Origin: CAVOGJ01 sp963700865
GTDB lineage: Bacteria; Planctomycetota; Planctomycetia; Pirellulales; Pirellulaceae
NCBI GenBank assembly: GCA_963700865.1
Contig: CAVOZC010000018.1
Location: 682,001 to 746,000, forward strand
DNA: 64,000 bases
Direction of reading: 5' to 3'
Shown: one piece after another, positions 31,801 through 40,767 of the stretch
How positions within the stretch are numbered: position 1 is the stretch's first letter
Layout: every line of letters starts with the position of its first letter
Program-made: the position numbers and the translations under genes
The notes under the pieces: generated by a model
The model's input: only the letters and a program-made list of their open reading frames with translations
The model's database searches: none
Told to the model about the DNA's origin: nothing

Positions 31801-31963
31801 TCCTCAGCGCGCTGGTGACATCAGGATACGGGAGGCTGAATGCCGCTGGGGGTTGCTTGTTGATCGCATTGACCCGCTCGTTTTCCCAGTCGGCTTGATC
31901 CCCGCAACTGACGCTGCAGGCCGCGGCAAGCGCCACCGCCGCACGTACGATAACTGTCTTCAT
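28835..31963 (-). CDS. GH2 beta-galactosidase, secreted (LacZ type)
   Basis: 1,042 residues. The N-terminal signal has Cys residues (VALAAACSVSC) and may be a lipoprotein signal. The GH2 sugar-binding, Ig-like, TIM-barrel and C-terminal domains are all present at normal LacZ length. The acid/base Glu lies in WSLGNEAGNG (about residue 486) and the nucleophile Glu in LILCEYAHAMGN (about residue 552). Conserved NTVRTSHYPNDP and DWVDQGL are also visible. It cleaves terminal beta-galactosides outside the cytoplasm. Specificity could be for another beta-linked sugar, since planctomycetes carry many GH2 paralogues. Confidence 0.93.
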   Translation of the reverse strand: MKTVIVRAAVALAAACSVSCGDQADWENERVNAINKQPPAAFSLPYPDVTSALRMSRDATPWFQLLSGDWKFHWTPHPEKRPLDFYRADFNDSTWNTLPVPSNWQLHGYGKPLYTNVTYPFEKDEPRVMTPPEKSDWTVAEWPNQVGSYRRKFILPPGWNDRQTFIQFDGVDAAFYLWINGEKVGYSEGSRSPAVFDITKYLQPGENTVAVEVYQYCDGSYLEDQDMWRLSGIFRDVYLWSTSQLRVRDFFCQIDLDDAYEDATIRLQVDVANATDQAQPVTVVAALHDDKGELVGEWTATSEAAANDSSRLVFDDFSVTKPAKWTAETPRLYRLVLTLKNAEQQTLECRGHFVGFRKVEVLDGQLLVNGQAIDIKGVNRHEHDPDTGHAVSVESMVRDIQLMKQHNINTVRTSHYPNDPRFYALCDQFGLYVIDEANIESHGYGWGANGNKLAKEKRWVKAHLERTKALVERDKNHPCVIIWSLGNEAGNGVCFIATYNWVKQRDPSRPVQYEQAGEMENTDIVCPMYMKIPQMIKYAERTDITRPLILCEYAHAMGNSVGNLQDYWDAIEKHPALQGGCIWDWVDQGLRAPVPSANSSETYFAYGGDFGDQPNDGDFCCNGLVQPDRQPHPHLWEVKKVYQNIKVTAEDLAAKTVQVENKFYFTNLDQFDCQWIIRTDGQITEQGTLGRLDVPPRSSQVVAIPCTEVAEGEVLLTVAFTIPEQNGWADAGHVVAWDQLPLSTWTPPVALAKGLIQVDESEQAIVASGPDFRLEFDKTKGDLISMQRGGKEMLAQPLRPNFYKVPNSNQRTNDIWLKDFGYWLEAADSRKVCDSSVESSDAGTKIQFQLALPTADKTTLAVTYEISPTGDIDVTMDVDPKQERRKPLLPRVGMVMAIPKNMNRVTWYGRGPHETYCDRLTGGEVAIYEKTVDQMWHSYVRPQDTGNRCDTRWFTIDDKATQRLRISQLGELLSFSTLPFTLAELAAATHPYELPRNDFTLVFIDYKVHGVGGDNSWGDRTHSPYTLPGNRAYQLRFRIEFP

Positions 31964-32189
31964 CGTTGCCTCAATGCTCTCTCGTGATTCATGTTTTATG
32001 TCGATAGCGGCCGATCTTGGCTGTCGTCGGCCGGCCGTTCGATGTTACGCTCGAGAAATCGGAAAACCAACAATATAGCAACTGCAGGGGGTACCGGGCG
32101 ACGTGTTTTGCCCGGGCTGTTGGATCTTTGGCGAGTCTCCGCCCGGATCATCTTGGCCCTGGCAACCACCGCCATGACGCTCGTCGGGC

Positions 32190-35100
32190 CTAGCGATGCA
32201 CGCCGCTGGCCTGATCGCTGGCACCCTCCGCGGGGCGGTATGCCGGGTGATTCGGGTCTCCGGCCGTGATGACATAGGCGATCAGGTCCATGATCTCCGG
32301 GCGTGTCATGGTATTGAGCAGCCCCGTTGGCATGATGGAGACCTTCGATACGACCCGTTCGTCGATCTCAGCCTTAAGGATTTGCTCCACCACGCATGAT
32401 TCATCCAGCGGATTTGCCACCAACTTCACAATGCTGTCATCCTCATACGTCACGACGCCGCTACAGGTTTTACCATGTTCGTCCGTGATGATCTGCGTGC
32501 GAAACTCAGGAGCGATGACGGCCGATGGTTGGACCATTGATTGCACGACATCGGAGATCGTCAACTGGCCTTGTAGAAGCTTCTCCTTGACGGCGACCAG
32601 GTCAGGTCCGAACAACCCGCCGTTCCCCTTCATGGCGTGGCACTGCTGACAGCTCATCTGCTGAAACAGTCGCCGCCCCTGTTCCACATCCCTGCCCGAC
32701 TCGAGATCGGACAAATCCGCACAGAGCTCTTTAAGAGTCCAATCACGCACAAAGCGCCGCGCGATGGCCGGTTCGGTCGCGACTGGCTCCGGTAGCTCGG
32801 CCGGGATCTGGCTCTGGTCGGACACCACGTGCAACACGCCAAACATCGTCCGCCAGTGGCCGGGGAAAGTGCAGACAAATGGATAGTCTCCCGTCTCCCG
32901 CGGCGCGCGGAAGGTTAAAGTCTGTTGTTGCCCCGTCTGCAGCAATCGCGTTGCCTGCAGCACCTTGTCCGAGGCCGGTACGAAGTGATGATCGGTCGTC
33001 GGTGACGTCGCACCCAGGCGTTCCGCCAGCATACCAATCTCCTCTCGAGCACCTGGTTCCGTGAAAACAAGATTGTGCGGCATGATGTCCACGTTCTCGA
33101 AGAAAACCTCAAGCGGTCGATCCGCGACGGCATACAGCTCCGTGCGATCGAACTGCATGCGATGCGGTACCGAGCGAATTACCAATCGCTGTACCGTTAA
33201 TTCGGCTAACCGGCGACGAGCCGATTCGGCCAGGTCGGGTGGCAGCCGCGATGCCAGGTCGTGAGCCAGCTGTGACGTCTCGACATTGGTCGGCTTCGTC
33301 CGCTCGTCCTCCGGTGTGGCCTCGAGGATGATCAATAACTGTTCGACCAGCGGAGCGACCTCTGCGGCCGGGAATTCGGCGATCTTCAGTCGTCGCAGGG
33401 ATGCAATGGCTGCCTGCCGATCTTCCGGGAACGGAACGAGCGCGGCCAGGACGGTAAAGGCCTGTGCATCGTGGCCCTGCAAATAGCCGAGTGCTCGGGC
33501 CGCCCCGCGGCGGATCTCCGGCGGGGCAGCAAGCCTCAGCTCGGCCAGCGCGCTGCCCTCTTCCGGCGGCGATTGGTTCAGCAGCGGAGCGATACCGGCG
33601 AATAGCTCCGCGTGATATGCCCGGTCGGTGATCAGCGGAACGGTTTGCAGGAAGTCCTCCAACGCGGGCACCGCGGCAACCGCCAGTTGCCAGGCGGCCG
33701 CGGGCGATTGATCGGCTTCGATCAGGCCCAAGTATCCCAGCCGCCGCGTTACCGGACGACTAGCATGTCGAGCCAACTCGACCAGCCTCTGGCGCTGCGG
33801 CTGGAGCTGCTCCGGCGAAAGCTGCTTGATCGGAACGGACAGCTCGCCGATGGCCGCGTCCGCAATCTCTGAAGACCGATCGAATTGATCCAGGATACGG
33901 ATCAGCTCGATCGTCGGCGACGTGTGGCGTAATTCGGCAAGCCCTCGCAACGCTGCTATTCGATCTTCTGGCGACGTCGCGGCACGCCGCAGTAATTCTT
34001 CCCACACCGGGACGCTCGTGTGCAATTCATGCAGTTCGTCCGCCGATAACTGTTTCAGCAGGTAGGGGACCGCCGCCGGCTGGTCGCTGGCAAACGATTC
34101 GCCGCGCATGAGGATGGGCCACCAGTGTTTCTTCAGCCGTTGCATCGTGTGGTGCAGCACGTAAGCGAGGTAGTCGTCGGTTGGCTGGGCCAAGGCGCCC
34201 AGTGCCGCCTCGGCCGCTCGCGTCGAGTCAAACCAACTGGCCGCCCGCACCGCTTCCAACCGCACCCGCGGGTGTTCATCGGCAGCCTGTTGCCTGAGCA
34301 TGGCCAGACCCAGGTCTTCGGGAAGCCGGTCCCGCCAGAAACTGAGTACCCGCGTGGCCGCGGCCCGCGCCGACGGATCCTCGGCGCGAAGAAGCTGTTT
34401 TAACAATGCCGTGGAAGCGGGCGTGACTGCATCGTGATGTTGATACACCCACAGTGCTTCCAGGCGGTGATGGTCCGCCGCGGGGTCTTGCTCGATCCGC
34501 TCTAGGAATCGCCCTAACGCGGCGGCCACGACTTGGGTCGGATATTCCCGCAACTTGCCGCGCACGTGCTGTCGCGTGCGATCCTCATAGGTCGTCAGCA
34601 AATCGCACAATTCATCGAGCGACTTGTCCTCAAGTGTTATCCGTGGGACAAGCGGACGCTCAGGATAAGTGACCCGCCAGATGCGACCGTGCGTCTTGTC
34701 TCGCTGCGGGTCGCGGAGGCTGTGCTGCATGTGACCGATGAGCGGATTGAACCAGTCGACGATGTAGAGTGCCCCGTCGGGGCCAAACTGCAGGTCGGTC
34801 GGACGAAAGTTGGGATCGGTCGAGTACAGGATCGGTGCCACTTCCTTAGCCGTAAATCCCGAGCCTGCGCGCGCATCTCGTGGTTGAGGATGCCCTGAAA
34901 GCCAATCACGTTGTTGAGTAGATAGTTCCCCTGGGCTTCCGGCGGGAAGTGCCGTGAAGAGACGATTTCGCAACCGGCCGTCGGTCGGACCCGCATCGGA
35001 AAGAATTGCTTCAATTCGCGCTGGTAGTGAAAGAGGAAGGGACCGAAGTCTGCCTGACCCGTGTACGGGACGGGCTTGGTCGAAAAGGCGGCTGCCCAAT

Positions 35101-36775
35101 AGTTGGCGCCCCCCGATGCGTCCGCCACGAAATCCTGCCCCCAACGATCAAAGACATGCCCCCAGGGATTGGCAAAATTGTAGCTGACCCAAGTTTCCAG
35201 CTTTTGCCGAGTCGGATCGAAGCGGTATACGGCACCGTGTCCGTTCCGCTGCGGTCCCCAAGGCGTTTCCACCTGGGTAATGTGAAACGTACCCTCGTGC
35301 ATGTAGATCCCGCCGCCCGGCCCCCAGACAAAGGCCCCAATGGCGTGGTGGGAATCTCCCGAATCGAATCCGTGCAGAATCGTCCGCCGCTCGTCCGCCT
35401 TCCCGTCACCGTCCGTGTCACGCAAGAACACGACATTTGGTTCCTGCGCCACATAAACTCCGCCGTCGCCGACCTCAAAACCCGTGGGGACGTGCAAGCC
35501 GTCCGCGAAGACGGTCATCCGGTCGGCCCGGCCATCGGCGTCGACATCGTCAAAGACGAGGAGCTTGTCATTCGGTTTGTCGGGAGGGCGAAACTGCGGA
35601 TAGCTGGGCATCGTGGCGACCCACAGACGGCCCGCCGCATCGAAGGTGAGATTCACCGGGTTCTTCAGCTCGGGCCAATCGCGTTCGCTCGCGAATAGAT
35701 TGACCGCATAGCCCTTGCCCAGGACAAAGCTCGCTTGCGCCTCCTCAGGCGACTTGATGTCGATGGGCTCATGAAAGTTGGTGGGGACAACGTCCAGGGC
35801 CAGTGTCCCCGAATAGTCCACCTCCGCCGGCACCTCCTCGCCGCGTGCGACCGCCCAGATCCGCTCGTCCACAACGCTCGCCATTTCTCGCAACTTCGTC
35901 CGCTCGTGCTCCATCACGTAGGCGTCCGTGTAGGGGGGATTGCCGTGGTCTCGCTGCGATCGACCCCCGTAGATGTAGTAGCCATTGATGGCTCGATAGT
36001 CATGATAATGATTGAAGTTCTTTTCCAGCACCTCACGGCGAATCCGCTCGTGGCGTGGCGTCCAGGCGGGGGACTTGCCGAGCAAGGCGCCGATCAGCTC
36101 CGGGGCCAGGCGACGATAGCCGTCCTCGGTAAGGTGAATGCCGTTGAACGTGAGCGGCCCCGTGGACGAATGAAGCCGTTGCGTCATGGCAAAGAGGTCG
36201 ACAAAGGGCACATGGTAGCGGTTGGCAACGGATTCCATTGCCCGTGTGTACGCCTCGATGTTCGGATTGTTCGCCGAACCGTCCGGCAAGCGCGGGTCGT
36301 CCAGATCTTCGTGAGCGATCGGCGAGAATAGGACCAGTCGCGGGGCGGTCGTGCCGTGGTAGGTCTGCGTGCGGGTGTGCTCGATGAATTGTTCCAGGTC
36401 CCGCTGGAAATCGGCCAGCCCCGCGGCTCCCCGAAACGATTCGTTGAATCCGAAGAAGGCAAAGATCACATCCGTCTGATAGCGGCGCAGGTGTTCGTCC
36501 GGTTCGCCAAAGTTCAGTGAACGCGGTCGGAACGCCACTTCGTCCGCCGAAAATCCAAGATTGCGAACGACCAGTCGATGTTCCGGCAACTCCCCCTGTA
36601 ACAGCGCCTCGAAATAACCGAATTCCTGAAACCGTTCGGCCAGCGTATTGCCGATCAGGCAGATATGATCACCCGGACGCAATTCGACCGGCTCGGCAGC
36701 GCCCGTCGAGGCGACGCTGAGCAACAACACCAGCAGTCGCATTCCCAGAGGTATAAATGGTTGGGGCCTGTCCAT
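32190..36775 (-). CDS. Modular PVC-type dehydrogenase: SGNH + propeller + HEAT + cupredoxin + cytochrome c (frame break)
   Basis: About 1,528 residues once a +1 shift near 34858-34870 is corrected (joining LNHEMRAQ to GSGFTAKEV). A signal peptide (RLLVLLLSVASTGAA) is followed by an SGNH-hydrolase-like domain to about residue 240 (HICLIGNTLAER; FGFNES; FNGIHLTEDGYRRLAP). A PVC-type membrane-bound dehydrogenase beta-propeller spans about 335-690 (LTFDAAGRLWVATMPSYPQF). HEAT-like helical repeats follow. A cupredoxin domain has MPHNLVF near residue 1231 and VCTFPGHWRTMFG near 1301, giving the His, Cys, His, Met set of type 1 copper. The cytochrome c domain has CQQCH near residue 1375. The start is uncertain: an ATG at 36742 is also possible. 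Confidence 0.82.
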
Positions 36776-36838
36776 CGGAGGTACCATGCGTGACGTGAGC
36801 GATAGCGAATTTCAAATCACTTATCTTAACGCATGGAA

Positions 36839-36928
36839 GTGGGATAGGCTTCCAGCCTGTCAGGGCTTCCTGCATGGAATCCGCACATCTTCCTGACTCG
36901 TCCAAGCGACAGGCTGGAAGCCTATTCC
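36839..36928. repeat. REP-like inverted pair able to form a long hairpin
   Basis: GGATAGGCTTCCAGCCTGTC at about 36841-36860 is inverted at about 36908-36928 as GACAGGCTGGAAGCCTATTCC. The stem is about 20 bp with a loop of about 47 nt. It lies between two minus-strand genes. It belongs to the same family as the palindromes at 3919-4043. It could act as an mRNA stability or termination structure, but no T tract follows. Confidence 0.75.
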
Positions 36929-36958
36929 AAAGACCCTGACGGGAGGCCGATTGGCCCC

Positions 36959-37804
36959 TCAGCGAATCGGTACCAGGTCACTGCTCCGCCCGGCGGCGAC
37001 TTCGACCGGTGTGATCGAGAGCCCGTCCGAAGCCCGCAGCGTCACCCGATAATGCTTCCCGGCTCGCAGTCGCATCGCCGGGGCGACACCATGTGCGGCC
37101 CGGATGCCCATGGCAGCGGCCCGCGTCGGATCGTTGGCGATGTTCCAGAAGTCGGTCCAGATCTGCCGTTCAAACTCAGAAATCACTCCTCCCCGACCGT
37201 AGGCGTTCGGCCGCATTCCGACCTCATCCACGACATAGCCCTCATAAGGTTCCTGATGTTCGCCAAACATGCGTCGAAACAGACAGATCGATGACGAGCG
37301 GTCGAGGTCGGCTTGTTCAATATACTGATCATCAAACTTCACCACCCAATAATCGAGATAGAGGAGGTCCCCCTCGATCTTGAAGGTATGCCGCCGATCA
37401 ATGGGTACGCCCTGGTCGTTCATTTCCTGAAATTGGAATTCCGTCACCAGCTGCCCATTTTCCAGCTGCTGTTGGCTGAGTACCGTGATCTCTGCCACGC
37501 GGTGCGTCACCTTCAACAGCCGTAGGGATGTGTCGAGTTGCACGACGCGCTTCTGACTGGCCTCCAGGTCCTCACCCAGGCTCTTGATCATGGCGTTTTG
37601 ATTGGTCAGCTGTCGCTCCGCCGTCGCCAAGGATGCGCGGGCCTGCTGTAATTCGTGTTCCTTTTGTTGAAGCTGGATCTGGGGGTTGAAGTTGATATAC
37701 AGCCAGCCACCCACATAGCCTACGAGACAGATCAATCCCGTACTGATCAGTGTCTTGATAAGACTCGCAAGTGAGCGGGCGGTTTCCGAGATACTCACGG
37801 GCAA
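36959..37804 (-). CDS. Membrane-anchored coiled-coil protein of unknown function
   Basis: 281 residues. An N-terminal membrane helix (LISTGLICLVGYVGGWLYI) is followed by a predicted coiled coil (LQQKEHELQQARASLATAER and onward to about residue 100). A globular domain of about 180 residues includes FKIEGDLLYLDYWVVKFDD and IWTDFWNIANDPTRAAAMGI. No enzyme motif. The gene stands alone on the minus strand between a REP hairpin and a 318-bp gap. Function unknown. Confidence 0.75.
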   Translation of the reverse strand: MPVSISETARSLASLIKTLISTGLICLVGYVGGWLYINFNPQIQLQQKEHELQQARASLATAERQLTNQNAMIKSLGEDLEASQKRVVQLDTSLRLLKVTHRVAEITVLSQQQLENGQLVTEFQFQEMNDQGVPIDRRHTFKIEGDLLYLDYWVVKFDDQYIEQADLDRSSSICLFRRMFGEHQEPYEGYVVDEVGMRPNAYGRGGVISEFERQIWTDFWNIANDPTRAAAMGIRAAHGVAPAMRLRAGKHYRVTLRASDGLSITPVEVAAGRSSDLVPIR

Positions 37805-38122
37805 CGGCTCCTTGTTCGCGGTTTCATGTCCCCACGTCGACCGCGAGGTCGGTGATGGTCGGCACAGGCAGCGGCGGATAGTACGCCGTTCGGCGGTGGC
37901 TCGCTAGAGCGATTGCAGGTTCCCGATTGCCGCCTGCGAGTCCCGTATTTCCCAACCTCACGGCTTGAGCGGCTAGCGGTGCTGGCAACGCTTCACGGTG
38001 GGAACGAGCGACCAGGTCAGCGAATGACGGGTTCCTCTTGCGAGCCCCCTTCGTCTACGCGTATGGTTTCGCCCCGTTCCCCGTCGCCCGATCGAGTCTT
38101 TCTTGACGGAAAGGACCCACGC
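37805..38122. other. Intergenic region between divergent genes
   Basis: About 318 bases between the minus-strand coiled-coil gene and the plus-strand gene at 38123. It should carry promoters for both directions, but I see no clear -35/-10 pair. Confidence 0.35.
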
Positions 38123-39019
38123 ATGCCTTCACCACGATTCTTCGATTGTCCCCTCTTCCTCCTTTGGGTCTTCATCGCGGTCGCGAGATTGGCGGCTCAA
38201 CAGAACGAGGACTGTACGTTTCACTTCCAACCGCCGCGGCAGGGACAAAAGATCTGGCAGCACGTGACGATGTTCGCCAATCTGACGACGAGATACCAAC
38301 AGGCGGGACAGACGATCTCGCACGCCAATCAGACCGTGACCCGTGAACAAATCCGCCGGTTGATGGTGGTGAGCGCGTCGACGCTGCCCACCACCCGGGT
38401 GCGCATCTCGTACGAAAAGGCGGTGGAGACCGTGACGGAACGCGGTCGCGATCCCGATGTTCGGGAACAGCCGGTGGCGGGCCGGACCTATCTGGTCGAT
38501 CGGCCAGAGGACGAATTGCGCGTGGTCTATGAAGACGGCGGCGAGCCGACTCGGGCGGAAGTGGCGATCGTAAAACAAAACATGCAGTCAGTAGGCCGTC
38601 CCAACGCCTTGGCCCAATTCCTCCACGGAAAAACCGTGCGGATCGGAGAGCGCCTCGATGTGCCGACCGAACTGGCGGAAGAGATCCTGGGATGGAAGTC
38701 CGAGTTCGGCAAGGTCCAGTCAGTCACGCTGACGCTGCGAGCATTGACGGATGTCGAGGGGCAGCGCTGTGCGGTATTTGCGGCTCAGCTGAAGGGGACG
38801 CCCTTCGAGCAACAGACGGAAGCCACGGAGATGGTCGGAGACCTGCAGATCGAGATCGCAACATGCCGCACTCTGGCAGCCGATATGCAGGCCCAATTGG
38901 CAACGCGAGAGCAACGGGGACCCGAGGGGCATACCTTTACCGTTGCCAGTCGCGGTCAGGCTCGACTGCATAACCAGGCGAGATTCCTGCAGACCAGCGC
39001 GGCAGTTCCACGACGGTAG
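38123..39019 (+). CDS. Secreted protein of unknown function
   Basis: I chose ATG 38123, preceded by GGAAAGGA, over an upstream ATG at 37913 because it starts a signal peptide (FFDCPLFLLWVFIAVARLAA). About 298 residues. The mature part contains KIWQHVTMFANLTTRYQQAG and a C-terminal region with GDLQIEIATCRTLAADMQAQ. It resembles planctomycete periplasmic proteins with a beta-rich repeated layout, but no named family is evident. Confidence 0.7.
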   Translation: MPSPRFFDCPLFLLWVFIAVARLAAQQNEDCTFHFQPPRQGQKIWQHVTMFANLTTRYQQAGQTISHANQTVTREQIRRLMVVSASTLPTTRVRISYEKAVETVTERGRDPDVREQPVAGRTYLVDRPEDELRVVYEDGGEPTRAEVAIVKQNMQSVGRPNALAQFLHGKTVRIGERLDVPTELAEEILGWKSEFGKVQSVTLTLRALTDVEGQRCAVFAAQLKGTPFEQQTEATEMVGDLQIEIATCRTLAADMQAQLATREQRGPEGHTFTVASRGQARLHNQARFLQTSAAVPRR

Positions 39020-39204
39020 CCAAGCGGACACTGATGATCGAGCCGTGGGCAATCCGATCGCAACTTCCACACGACGACATGGTACTGCGTCAAGTTGCAG
39101 ACTTAGGTTAAAAACGTCGTGGCTGTGGCTTCCAGCCGCAGTCTAGCGGAGCAACATGTGCCAGCCACACTCAGCCAGCCCCAAAATCGAACCTGGACGA
39201 AGCA

Positions 39205-40110
39205 CTAAGGTTTTGCCTCGCCATACATGGCACCGTACATGATGAATATCTGCCGGCGACCGTCCAGGTCGGACGTGCCGTAACCGCCATTGAGGGCTCG
39301 ATCATAGTACAGCAGCCCCAGACCCGGTGGTGTCGGTCGCGCCCCCGGCTGGAAGCGATCACTGCCGCAGTCCTGGATGCCCAGCAACGAGTACGGCACG
39401 GGCGAACCGAGTTCAATCGGGCTCGTGACGATCGACGTGGGCGGCCGCATCCGCGCACGTCCCGTCGCGGGGCCAACCGGCACCTGCATGGGCAACCAAT
39501 CGGACGCGGGTAACGAGGTCGACAGGCTGGGAGCGGGTGGCGGCGGAGTCGGGATCGCTGCCGACGATCCTTGGCTTGTATCCGAATCGTCCGTCCCGTG
39601 AGGCGCGGACATTGGTTGTTCGTCCCAGCCACTCTCTTCAGACGGGTCCTGGGAACGCGTCGCGGAGGTTTCCCGCGTGATCGGGCGTGCGGCCGCCCGC
39701 GGGGTCGACGTGGGCAATCGTATGTCGCCGCCGCGGTACGCGGTCACCGGCATCGCGGGCCGATAGCTGAGCGCCCTGGGGCTGAGGTGGGTTGAGCCGA
39801 GCGGTGCCCAGGTATCCGACCGCGGTCCGGGGGATACCTGGTTTGGCGAAGTGGCAGCGGCTGCCGGCTGGTCCGGTCCGGCGAGCGGTGTGCCAGGCAC
39901 GATCAGTCGGCAACGGGGTTGATTGTCCGTCCTGGTGTGGCCCATGTCGATTCGCGAATGAGCCTCGACGACCGTAGGGCAGGTCCTGTCGGCCGTCGTG
40001 GGGGCAGTTTGCCTTGGTCGCGCCTGAAGAATCTGCCCAAAGCCCGCTGAAGGAACCCAAAGCGGGGCCACGATACCAAGGACCAGCAGACACCGCCAAT
40101 GTTGTGACAT
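39205..40110 (-). CDS. Secreted Pro/Ser/Thr-rich protein of unknown function
   Basis: 301 residues. A signal peptide (LLVLGIVAPLWVPSAGFG) is followed by low-complexity sequence rich in Pro, Ser, Thr and Arg. The C-terminal 50 residues look more conserved (VPYSLLGIQDCGSDRF; DLDGRRQIFIMYGAMYG). It is probably an envelope protein with an unstructured linker. The low complexity lowers confidence, but the signal peptide and the ordered tail support a real gene. Confidence 0.6.
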   Translation of the reverse strand: MSQHWRCLLVLGIVAPLWVPSAGFGQILQARPRQTAPTTADRTCPTVVEAHSRIDMGHTRTDNQPRCRLIVPGTPLAGPDQPAAAATSPNQVSPGPRSDTWAPLGSTHLSPRALSYRPAMPVTAYRGGDIRLPTSTPRAAARPITRETSATRSQDPSEESGWDEQPMSAPHGTDDSDTSQGSSAAIPTPPPPAPSLSTSLPASDWLPMQVPVGPATGRARMRPPTSIVTSPIELGSPVPYSLLGIQDCGSDRFQPGARPTPPGLGLLYYDRALNGGYGTSDLDGRRQIFIMYGAMYGEAKP

Positions 40111-40278
40111 GGATTGATTCTCGTCCCAGGAACGCCCCTGGCGTCGACACGAGAACCATCCCCTGCCGACGCGTTACCGCGGACGCTAGATTATACGCCA
40201 CTGGTCTACGATTGTCCGGCATCATTTTCGGGATAGGGATGTGGGGCGTGGTTGAGAAGCAAACCGGGAGAGGCGAGC

Positions 40279-40767
40279 ATGAACGCGCAGATCGTGGAAA
40301 TCGACTATCGGAACCCGCGACAGGCGAATGATTTGCGACAGCTCCTGGGCGAATATGCGCGGGACCCGGCGATTGGCAGCCCCGGCGTGCGGCCGGAGAT
40401 ATTGGCGCGGATTCCCGAACAGCTGGCGGAATTCCCCACCGCCTTCAGCGTCATGGCCTATGTCGACGATCGGCCCGCGGGGCTGATCAATTGTTTCTTC
40501 GGCTTTTCCACGTTCGCGGGACGGCGACTGGTGAATATTCATGACGTCGTGGTCACCGCGACTCATCGCGGACAAGGGCTCAGTCGGCAGATGCTGGAAC
40601 GCGTCGAGTCGATTGCTCGTGCCCACGACTGCTGCAAGTTGACGCTCGAAGTCCTGGAAGGCAATCCGATCGCCCATCAGGCCTATCTGAATTTTGGCTT
40701 CCGGCCCTACACTCTGGATGACTCGTTGGGCCAAGCCTACTTTCTTGCCAAATCGCTGTTAGCTTAG
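40279..40767 (+). CDS. GNAT-family N-acetyltransferase
   Basis: 162 residues. The ATG at 40279 follows GGGAGAGGCGAGC. The acetyl-CoA binding motif is visible as VVTATHRGQGLSRQMLERV, followed by LTLEVLEGNPIAHQAYLNFGF, the canonical GNAT B motif. Acceptor unknown. The 3' end overlaps the stop of the opposite-strand folC gene by 9 bp. Confidence 0.9.
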   Translation: MNAQIVEIDYRNPRQANDLRQLLGEYARDPAIGSPGVRPEILARIPEQLAEFPTAFSVMAYVDDRPAGLINCFFGFSTFAGRRLVNIHDVVVTATHRGQGLSRQMLERVESIARAHDCCKLTLEVLEGNPIAHQAYLNFGFRPYTLDDSLGQAYFLAKSLLA

